Source of the DNA: Catenulispora pinisilvae
GTDB lineage: Bacteria > Actinomycetota > Actinomycetes > Streptomycetales > Catenulisporaceae
Length of the DNA: 64,000 bases
NCBI RefSeq assembly: GCF_015356865.1
Contig: NZ_JAAFZA010000008.1
Coordinates: 36,113-100,112, forward strand
Direction of reading: 5' to 3'
Under the pieces are notes generated by a model. It was not told the origin of the DNA, made no database searches, and saw only the letters and a list, made by a program, of their open reading frames with translations. Within the stretch, counting starts at the first letter, position 1. The number at the start of each line of letters is the position of its first letter. Both the position numbers and the translations under genes were made by a program. Shown here piece after piece: positions 57,844 through 64,000 of this stretch.

Positions 57844-58656
57844 ATGCCGATCCTCAAAGCACTGTTCCGTACCTGTCATCCTCTGCCCTCGCTGGCGGTG
57901 ACGGCGATGTTCGCGGCGTTGATCGCGCGCGCCGCGCCGCACGGGATCGGGCCGGTGGCGGCGATCGCGGCGGTGCTGCTCGGCGAGTTGTCCATCGGAT
58001 GGTCGAACGACTACTTCGACGCGCCCCGGGACGCGATGGCCGGCCGCACCGACAAGCCGATCGTGGCCGGGGTGATCTCGCAGCGGGCGGTGCTGGCCGC
58101 GGCGGTCGTCGCGGTGGCGGCATCGGTGGTGCTGGCGTTCTCGGTGAACACGGCGTGCGGGACCGTCGACGTCGCCCAGATGGCGGCCGGCTGGTTCTAC
58201 AACGCGGGGCTGAAGATCACACCGGTGTCCGGGGTCGCGTACGCGGTCGGCTTCGGCCTGATCCCGGAGTTCGCGACCAGCACCGCGCCCGGCGTCCCGG
58301 CCGCCCGGCCCGCGGTGCTCATCGCGGCGGCGCTGCTGGGCGTCGGCGGGCACCTGGCGAACGCGCTGCCGGACCTGGACGGTGACCGGGTGGCCGGGGT
58401 CCGGGGGCTGCCGAACGTGCTGGCCGACCGGTTCGGCGCCGGGGCCGTCCGCATCATCGCCGTCCTGCTCCTGTTGGGCGCCTCGGGATTTCTGGCCTTG
58501 TCCGGATCGCCCTGGCTGTGGCTGGGGTTCGCGCTCGCGGCGCTGCTGGCCTGGCTCGGGTTGAGCGGCGAGGGGCGCGCGCCGTTCCTGGCCGCCCTCG
58601 CGATCGCCGGGATCGACGTGGTGATGTTCGTGCTGGGGGGTGTACCGCTGTCCTGA
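57844..58656 (+). CDS. UbiA-family aromatic prenyltransferase
   Basis: 270 residues; AGGAG 7 bases before the ATG. Seen: first Asp motif GWSNDYFDAPRDAMAGRTDK, second motif LPDLDGDRVAG, and eight or nine hydrophobic helices. Known: UbiA enzymes attach polyprenyl groups to aromatic rings in the membrane using Mg2+. No 4-hydroxybenzoate or menaquinone partner genes are nearby; instead a type III PKS follows, so it probably prenylates a PKS-made phenol. First gene of the operon. Confidence 0.92.
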   Translation: MPILKALFRTCHPLPSLAVTAMFAALIARAAPHGIGPVAAIAAVLLGELSIGWSNDYFDAPRDAMAGRTDKPIVAGVISQRAVLAAAVVAVAASVVLAFSVNTACGTVDVAQMAAGWFYNAGLKITPVSGVAYAVGFGLIPEFATSTAPGVPAARPAVLIAAALLGVGGHLANALPDLDGDRVAGVRGLPNVLADRFGAGAVRIIAVLLLLGASGFLALSGSPWLWLGFALAALLAWLGLSGEGRAPFLAALAIAGIDVVMFVLGGVPLS

Positions 58657-58752
58657 AGTGCGCTGAAGTGCGCATTATTCGGCACCGCGCCGGGTACCGG
58701 GTATCTGACGCGCCCGCGTCGGCAGTTCCTTGCGACCGGACAGGGAGTACAA

Positions 58753-59814
58753 GTGTCCCGCATCGCGGCAGTCACTTCGGCTCTCCCCGCCCACCGGCAC
58801 TTACAGGCCGACCTGGCCTCGGCCACCGCCGACCTGTGCGCCCTCTCGCCGACCCGGCGCGCGTTGCTGGACCGGCTGTACGCCAACTCCGGCGTCCAGA
58901 CCAGGCACACCGTGCTGCCGCTGACCGGCTACCGGAAGCTTGAGGGGATAGACCAGACCAACGACGCCTACACCGAGCACGCCACCGAACTCGGCGGCGA
59001 GGCCGTCGACAGCGCTCTGCGACAGGCGGGGGTGGCAGCGGAGGACGTCGATCTGTTCGTCACGACCTCGGTCACCGGCCTGGCGGTGCCGTCCCTGGAC
59101 GCCCGGCTGATGCCGCGGCTCGGGATGCGGCCGGACGTGAAGCGGGTGCCGATGTTCGGGTTGGGGTGTGTGGGCGGGGCAGCCGGGCTGTCCCGGATCC
59201 ATGACTACCTGCTCGCGTGGCCGGAGCACACGGCGGTGCTGATGGCGGTCGAGCTGTGTTCGCTGAGCGTGCCGCTGGTCGACGCGACGGTGCCGGATCT
59301 GGTGGTGAGCGCGCTGTTCGGGGACGGGGCCGGAGCGGTGGTGGTGCGCGGGGCCGGTACCAGACCCGCCCCGGGCGGCGGCGTCCGCGTCGTGGCAACC
59401 CGCAGCGAGCTGTGCCCGAACTCCCACGACGTCCTGGGCTGGCGCCTCGGCCCGAACGGCTTCCGCATCGTCCTGACCACCGAGCTCTCCGGGGTCGTGG
59501 AACGCGAACTCGGCGGCGCGGTCAAACGGTTCCTGGCCGACCACGGGTTACAGGTCCCTGACGTGGTCGCCTGGATCGTGCACCCCGGCGGCCCGAAGGT
59601 GATCGACGCGGTCCGCGACTCACTCGAACTGCCTGAGGACCGGGTCGCCACCGCGCGCGCCGCGCTGGCCGAGGCCGGGAACCTGTCGTCGGCGTCGATC
59701 GTGCAAGTGCTGGGCAAGGAACTGGCCGATCCGGCCGCGCGGCCCGGTCCCATGGTGGTCGTGGGGCTGGGGCCCGGGGTGAGCATCGAGCTGCTGTTGC
59801 TGGACCGCGACTGA
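58753..59814 (+). CDS. Type III polyketide synthase
   Basis: 353 residues from a GTG at 58753, with GGGAG 5 bases upstream. Seen: catalytic Cys139 (FGLGCVGGAAGL), His277 (WIVHPGGPKVI) and Asn310 (GNLSSASIV), the complete triad, plus GPGVSIELLLL at the end. Known: such enzymes in actinomycetes make alkylresorcinols, pyrones or tetrahydroxynaphthalene from acyl-CoA and malonyl-CoA. Its order with an ICMT-like methyltransferase and a flavoprotein copies the Streptomyces griseus srsABC phenolic-lipid operon, here extended by UbiA. Its stop overlaps the next start (ATGATGA). Confidence 0.93.
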   Translation: MSRIAAVTSALPAHRHLQADLASATADLCALSPTRRALLDRLYANSGVQTRHTVLPLTGYRKLEGIDQTNDAYTEHATELGGEAVDSALRQAGVAAEDVDLFVTTSVTGLAVPSLDARLMPRLGMRPDVKRVPMFGLGCVGGAAGLSRIHDYLLAWPEHTAVLMAVELCSLSVPLVDATVPDLVVSALFGDGAGAVVVRGAGTRPAPGGGVRVVATRSELCPNSHDVLGWRLGPNGFRIVLTTELSGVVERELGGAVKRFLADHGLQVPDVVAWIVHPGGPKVIDAVRDSLELPEDRVATARAALAEAGNLSSASIVQVLGKELADPAARPGPMVVVGLGPGVSIELLLLDRD

Positions 59815-60323
59815 TGATCGTCTATTACGCACTGGTGATCGCCACCTGCTTCGAACGGCTCGCGGAACTGGTCGTGGCCAAGCGGAACGCGGCGTGGAGC
59901 CTGGCGCGCGGCGGCGTGGAGACCGGCCGCGGACACTACCCGCCGATGGTGCTGCTGCACACCGGGCTGCTGGCCGGCTGCCTGATCGAGCCGGTGGTCG
60001 CGCACCGGTCGTTCGTCCCGGCCCTGGAATCGGCGATGCTGGTACTGGCGATCGGCGCGCAGGGGCTGCGGTGGTGGTGCATCAAGACTCTGGGTCAGCG
60101 GTGGAACACCCGGGTGATCGTGGTTCCCGGGCTGCCGTTGGTGGCGACCGGACCGTATCGGTGGTTCGCCCATCCGAACTACGTGGCCGTCGTGGTCGAG
60201 GGCTTCGCGTTGCCGCTGGCCGGTTCGGCGTGGGTGACGGCGGTGGTGTTCACGGTCTTGAACGCCGCGCTGCTGAGGGTGCGGCTGCGGTGCGAGATCA
60301 GGGCACTGTGTTCGACGTCCTGA
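59814..60323 (+). CDS. ICMT-family membrane methyltransferase (SrsB-like)
   Basis: 169 residues. Seen: four to five hydrophobic helices, RWWCIKTLGQRWNTRVIVVP and the SAM-binding ATGPYRWFAHPNYVAVVVEG, where the usual Arg before HPNY is Ala. Known: SrsB of the S. griseus phenolic-lipid operon belongs to this family and methylates a PKS-made resorcinol hydroxyl. Position directly after the PKS supports the same role. Confidence 0.88.
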   Translation: MIVYYALVIATCFERLAELVVAKRNAAWSLARGGVETGRGHYPPMVLLHTGLLAGCLIEPVVAHRSFVPALESAMLVLAIGAQGLRWWCIKTLGQRWNTRVIVVPGLPLVATGPYRWFAHPNYVAVVVEGFALPLAGSAWVTAVVFTVLNAALLRVRLRCEIRALCSTS

Positions 60324-61390
60324 TCGTCGGCGGCGGCCCGATCGGTCTGGCGACGGCCTGCTACGTGGCCGAGGCGGGCCTGTCCGCGGTCGTCGCCGAG
60401 CCCCGCACCGGACCGATCGACAAGGCGTGCGGCGAGGGCCTGATGCCGCCTGCCGTGGCCGCCCTGCGCGCGCTCGGCGTGGATCCGGTCGGCCGGCGGC
60501 TGCGCGGTATCCGCTATTGCGATCCGACCCACAGCGTCGATGCCGAGTTCCGCAGCGGCCCGGGGCGCGGTGTCCGGCGGACCGTGCTGCACACCGCGCT
60601 GGCCGAGCGCGCCGAGGCCCTCGGCGTCGAACTGGTTCCGAAGCGCATCACGGAGTTCAGCCAGTCCGCCGCCTGCGTCCAAGCCGACGGTCTCAGCGCG
60701 CGCTTCCTCGTGGCCGCCGACGGGCTGCACTCCCCCATTCGCCGCGCCTGCGACCTGGATCCGACCTCGGCGTCAACGTCGGCCCCGGCGTTGGTCCCGG
60801 CCTCTGCCTCGCCCTCACCCTCGCCCTCGCCCCGGCAGGCGCGCTACGGCTTGCGACGGCACTTCCAGACCGCGCCGTGGACCGATTTCGTCGAGGTGCA
60901 CTGGTCCCGCGCCTCAGAGGCCTACGTCACCCCGGTCGACGACGGCCTGGTCGGCGTGGCGATCCTCGGTCCGGCCGGCGCCACGTTCGAGGAGCGGCTG
61001 GCGGCGTTCCCGGCGCTGCGCGAACGGCTCGCGGACGCGGAGGCCGGGCCGGTACGCGGGGCCGGGCCGTTGCGGCAGGCCGTGCGCCGCCGGGTGGCAC
61101 CGGGCGGCCGGGTGCTGCTGGTCGGGGACGCCTCGGGCTACGTCGACGCGCTGACCGGCGAGGGCATCAGCGTCGGGCTGGCCCAGGCCCGGGCGCTCGC
61201 GGCGTGCCTGGGCGCCGGCCGCCCGGGCGAGTACGAGCGGCGCTGGCACCGGGTCTCCCGGCGCTCGAACCTGCTGACCGCCGCCCTGCTGGCCGCCCGC
61301 CGCAACCCGGTGCTCGGACCGCGCATCGTGCCGGCCGCCGGGGCGCTGCCGGCGGTCTTCGGCGGCGCGGTGCGGCTCATCGCGGGCTGA
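60308..61390 (+). CDS. FAD-dependent oxidoreductase/hydroxylase (SrsC-like)
   Basis: 360 residues from the GTG at 60308, overlapping the methyltransferase gene by 16 bases. Seen: FDVLIVGGGPIGLATACYVA (FAD dinucleotide motif), CGEGLMPPAVAALRALGV, FLVAADGLHSPIRRA (DG motif) and LLVGDASGYVDALTGEGISV (GD motif). A Ser/Pro-rich insertion (about 150-175) is unusual. Known: flavoprotein hydroxylases of this type oxidise resorcinols to quinols/quinones in srs-type pathways. Expected to hydroxylate the PKS/UbiA product. Confidence 0.9.
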   Translation: MFDVLIVGGGPIGLATACYVAEAGLSAVVAEPRTGPIDKACGEGLMPPAVAALRALGVDPVGRRLRGIRYCDPTHSVDAEFRSGPGRGVRRTVLHTALAERAEALGVELVPKRITEFSQSAACVQADGLSARFLVAADGLHSPIRRACDLDPTSASTSAPALVPASASPSPSPSPRQARYGLRRHFQTAPWTDFVEVHWSRASEAYVTPVDDGLVGVAILGPAGATFEERLAAFPALRERLADAEAGPVRGAGPLRQAVRRRVAPGGRVLLVGDASGYVDALTGEGISVGLAQARALAACLGAGRPGEYERRWHRVSRRSNLLTAALLAARRNPVLGPRIVPAAGALPAVFGGAVRLIAG

Positions 61391-61582
61391 CCTGCGGATC
61401 AAGGCGGTTGTCAAGGAGATTCACCCGGACGGGTGGCTATAGTCGATCACCGCGGTGTTCACAAGAACCTGCGTTGAGAGTAGATTGACGTACCGTGGCA
61501 CGCCCGGTCACCGAGTGTCACCGAAGCCAGGGTACTGACGCGAAGTCGACGGTCGCCGGTCGCACGACACCGGCAACGGGGG

Positions 61583-62926
61583 ATGGGGAGCATGGCCGAC
61601 GCTGAGAAGGAACCGCTCCCAAGACTCTTCTGGTGGTTCTTCGCCGCGGGAGCGGTGTCCTGGCTCGGCGACGGCGTCATCGTCGTCGGGTTCCCACTGC
61701 TGGCCGCCGGGCTCACCGGCTCGCCGCTGGGGATCGCGGCCGTGGTCGTCACCCAGCGACTGGCCCCGATGCTGCTCTCGCTGCCGGCCGGGGCGCTGGC
61801 CGACCGCTGGAACGCCCGGGTCACGGTGATCGCCACCAACGCCGCGCAGGCCGTGCTGTTCGCCGTCGCCGCGCTGCTGGTCGCCGGGAACCACGTCGGG
61901 CTGGCCGGGCTGATCGTGATCGCGTTCCTGGCCGACGCGCTCGGGACGCTGTTCACCTGCTCCAACAGCGCCCTGCTCGCAGACGTGGTGGAGCCCAAGC
62001 ACTTCGGCGCGGCCAACACCTGGCTGCGGGGCACCAACGCGATCATCGCGTTCGTGATCGGCCCGGGCGTCGGCGGTCTGCTCTACTCCACCGGCCGCCA
62101 GCTGCCGCTGCTCATCGACGCCTGCTCGTTCGTCGCCGCCGCCGTGGTGCTGACCACTCTGCGGCTGCCGAACGCCCGCCCCCGGCCCGAACGCACCGAC
62201 CGGCACTTCGTCGCCGAGGTGAAGGAGGGGGTGCGGATCTCGTTCGGCTCCGCGCAGATGCGGCTGATGGCCGGGATGGTCGGCACGATGACGCTGGCCC
62301 AGGCCGGATCGGTCGCGGCGATCGTGGTGCTCGGCACGCACACCGTGGGGCTGGGCAAGGCCGGCTTCGGCTGGACGCTGGCGGCCGGGAACATCGCGGC
62401 GGTGGCCGTCATGCTGTCCATCGGGCGGCTGGCCAAGCTGCGGACGTCCTCGGCGGTGCTGGTCAGCCTGGCCTTCGGCATCGTCGGCGAGGTGCTGCTG
62501 GGCACCGCGCACAGCGGGCCGCAGATCTCGCTCGGGCTGGCCCTGGACGGGGCCGCGGCGTTGATCGTCGGCATCACGCTGACCACCGCGCGGATGCGTC
62601 TGGTGCCCCGGGAGCAGCTGGGGCGGATGACCGGCGGGTACCAGACGGTGATGTACGCGGCCGGGACGGTCGGGACCATCATCGGCGGCGCGCTGGCCGA
62701 GTCGAGCGGGCGGCTGCCTTATCTGGTGTGCGCGGCGATTTACGCCGGGCTGCTGGCGACTTCTTTCCGGCGGGTGCGGGGGTTGGATGTGGAGGCGGCG
62801 GCGCCGGCTTCAACGTCGACTCCGACTTCAACGTCGACTCCGGTCACCGTGCCGACGCAGAACCCCGCCGCCGACAAGGTCGGCGACGGGGTTCCGGGAG
62901 TTCCCGCGGGCGAGGTCGTGGACTGA
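61583..62926 (+). CDS. MFS transporter (drug-efflux type)
   Basis: 447 residues; ATG at 61583 or 61592 after GGGGATGGGGAGC. Seen: twelve hydrophobic segments, loop 2-3 LPAGALADRWNARVTVIATN, ANTWLRGTNAIIAFVIGPGV and a low-complexity Thr/Ser tail. Known: this resembles the MFS_3 (enterobactin exporter-like) branch. It lies 192 bases downstream of the FAD gene on the same strand and could export the cluster product, though its own promoter is likely. Confidence 0.9.
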   Translation: MGSMADAEKEPLPRLFWWFFAAGAVSWLGDGVIVVGFPLLAAGLTGSPLGIAAVVVTQRLAPMLLSLPAGALADRWNARVTVIATNAAQAVLFAVAALLVAGNHVGLAGLIVIAFLADALGTLFTCSNSALLADVVEPKHFGAANTWLRGTNAIIAFVIGPGVGGLLYSTGRQLPLLIDACSFVAAAVVLTTLRLPNARPRPERTDRHFVAEVKEGVRISFGSAQMRLMAGMVGTMTLAQAGSVAAIVVLGTHTVGLGKAGFGWTLAAGNIAAVAVMLSIGRLAKLRTSSAVLVSLAFGIVGEVLLGTAHSGPQISLGLALDGAAALIVGITLTTARMRLVPREQLGRMTGGYQTVMYAAGTVGTIIGGALAESSGRLPYLVCAAIYAGLLATSFRRVRGLDVEAAAPASTSTPTSTSTPVTVPTQNPAADKVGDGVPGVPAGEVVD

Positions 62927-62938
62927 GGTCGTCCCGGC

Positions 62939-64000
62939 TCACACCCCGCCGGTCGCCGAGAAGGCCGGCATCGGGGTGTCGTTGATCACCGCGCTCCACA
63001 GCTGGGCGGCCTTCGTCTTGTCCCACAGGATGCTGGACCCGACACCGGGCACGTTGTAGTTCTCATTGGCGATCGGCACCACGATGGTGTGCCCACTGCC
63101 GCCGCTGACCCCCTTCATGTTCTGGAACATGTCGTAGAGGTCGCCCAGGCTGGTGCCGTCGCTGACCTTGAAGGCGGCCAGCGAGTTGTCCAGGACCGGG
63201 ACCAGCTTGAACGGGTTCAGGATCACTCCCATGGAGGACACCTGGTGCGCCAGCGCCGCCAGGAACGTGCGCTGCCGCTCCATGCGGCCGATGTCGCCGA
63301 GCGGGTCGGAGTAGCGGTCGCGGACGTAGGCCAGGGCCTGGGCCCCGTTCAGGGTCTGGCAGCCGGGGTTCAGGTCGGCGCCGGAGAGCTGGTCGTGCAG
63401 GCCCTGGGTCAGGCACATGTGCACCCCGCCGACAGCGTCGGTGACCTTCACGAAGCCGCCGAAACCGACCTCGGCGAAGTGGTCGATGTGCACCCCGGTC
63501 GTGACCTCGATGGTCTTGATCAGCAGCGGCGCGTCCCCGAACGCATAGGCGGCGTTGAGCTTGTTCTTCGACTCCTTGTGCTGATTGCCCTTGCTGTCCG
63601 TCCACGCCGGAATGGTGACGTAGGAGTCACGCGGCAGGCTGATCAGCGACGTCCCGTTCGACCCGGAGTGCAGGATCATCATCGAGTCGGTCCGCGACGT
63701 GTCCCCGGTCACAGCCCCGGTCCCGGTGTGCAGCTGGTCCTGCTGGTCCTGTGTCAAACCCTCCCGGCTGTCACTGCCGACCAACAGCCAGTTCGTCCCC
63801 TTACCCTCCGGAGGCCGCCCCGGGTAGTCGGAGATCACGTTCTCATGCTGGATGTCCCCCGACGCATGGAAGTAGAGCCACGTCCCGTATCCCGCGACCA
63901 ACAACACCAGTACCACGCACCCCGCCAGCACCCGCTTGGGCCAGCTGAACCGCCGCACCTTCGGCGGCCGCGGACCCCCGTCACCCCCACCACCGGGCAG
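62939..64000 (-). CDS. LytR-CpsA-Psr (LCP) family protein, 5' end outside window
   Basis: Open from the window edge through a Gly/Pro-rich cytoplasmic leader, so the start lies right of 64000; a GTG at 63958 is an internal candidate only. Seen: one transmembrane helix (about 63880-63940), then WLLVGSDSREGL, TSRTDSMMILH, LISLPRDSYV, KLNAAYAFGDAPLLIKTIE and ALAYVRDRYSDPLGDIGRME, all LCP hallmarks with Arg/Asp residues that bind the polyprenyl pyrophosphate. Known: LCP enzymes attach polymers to the cell wall from lipid carriers. Converges with the MFS gene, 12 bases apart. Confidence 0.93.
   Translation of the reverse strand: MPGGGGDGGPRPPKVRRFSWPKRVLAGCVVLVLLVAGYGTWLYFHASGDIQHENVISDYPGRPPEGKGTNWLLVGSDSREGLTQDQQDQLHTGTGAVTGDTSRTDSMMILHSGSNGTSLISLPRDSYVTIPAWTDSKGNQHKESKNKLNAAYAFGDAPLLIKTIEVTTGVHIDHFAEVGFGGFVKVTDAVGGVHMCLTQGLHDQLSGADLNPGCQTLNGAQALAYVRDRYSDPLGDIGRMERQRTFLAALAHQVSSMGVILNPFKLVPVLDNSLAAFKVSDGTSLGDLYDMFQNMKGVSGGSGHTIVVPIANENYNVPGVGSSILWDKTKAAQLWSAVINDTPMPAFSATGGV

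Overview
The window is a very GC-rich chromosome segment with dense genes, many GTG starts and start/stop overlaps of the ATGA or GTGA type. The gene families (PASTA-less Ser/Thr kinases, KstR, XRE/DUF397 pair, ECF42 sigma factor with a YCII/DGPF partner, SCO5389-family protein, LCP protein, type III PKS) indicate a filamentous actinomycete, Streptomyces-like or Catenulispora-like. The genus cannot be fixed from the sequence alone.

Left part (1-25.5 kb): two membrane-anchored Ser/Thr kinases; a thiolase plus tandem acyl-CoA dehydrogenase operon divergent from a methyltransferase; an ECF42/DGPF pair; a glycosyltransferase/methyltransferase/prenyltransferase-like operon; a KstR-type regulator; an Rsm22-type methyltransferase; a MarR-GNAT fusion with a 33-bp perfect palindrome at its promoter; an aldehyde dehydrogenase/ferredoxin operon divergent from a metallo-beta-lactamase; NUDIX and cold-shock genes; and an operon of aldehyde dehydrogenase, CoA-transferase and a citryl-CoA-lyase-like enzyme. 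KstR-like operators at 4632, 12710 and 18853 suggest that several of these genes form a sterol or lipid catabolic regulon.

Centre (25.8-41.2 kb): a 2-aminoethylphosphonate-type ABC transporter (solute-binding lipoprotein, ATPase, two permeases). Its lipoprotein gene is split by a 10.9-kb tyrosine-recombinase element lying between two ACTGGTA copies (26119 and 37041). Joining the two halves at that repeat restores a 394-codon reading frame exactly. The element carries an integrase, many very small cysteine-rich genes, an HNH protein, a P-loop kinase, a siphophage tail module (chaperones, tape measure, minor tail proteins, fibre-like protein) without recognisable head, terminase or lysis genes, and an XRE/DUF397 regulator pair. 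It looks like a decayed or minimal prophage that acts, at least in sequence, as a reversible gene interruption.

Right part (41.2-64 kb): a DUF4190/septum-formation protein, an acyl-CoA dehydrogenase, a double TrkA_N membrane protein, an SCO5389-family protein, LuxR and SDR genes, a 1500-residue RHS toxin with a WXG-like N terminus and a likely immunity gene, a LacI/PfkB/DeoR sugar module, a compact biosynthetic cluster (O-methyltransferase, UbiA prenyltransferase, type III PKS, ICMT-like methyltransferase, FAD oxidoreductase, possibly an MFS exporter), and the start-less end of an LCP cell-wall ligase gene. Short tandem repeats sit at several gene 3' ends and inside linkers.
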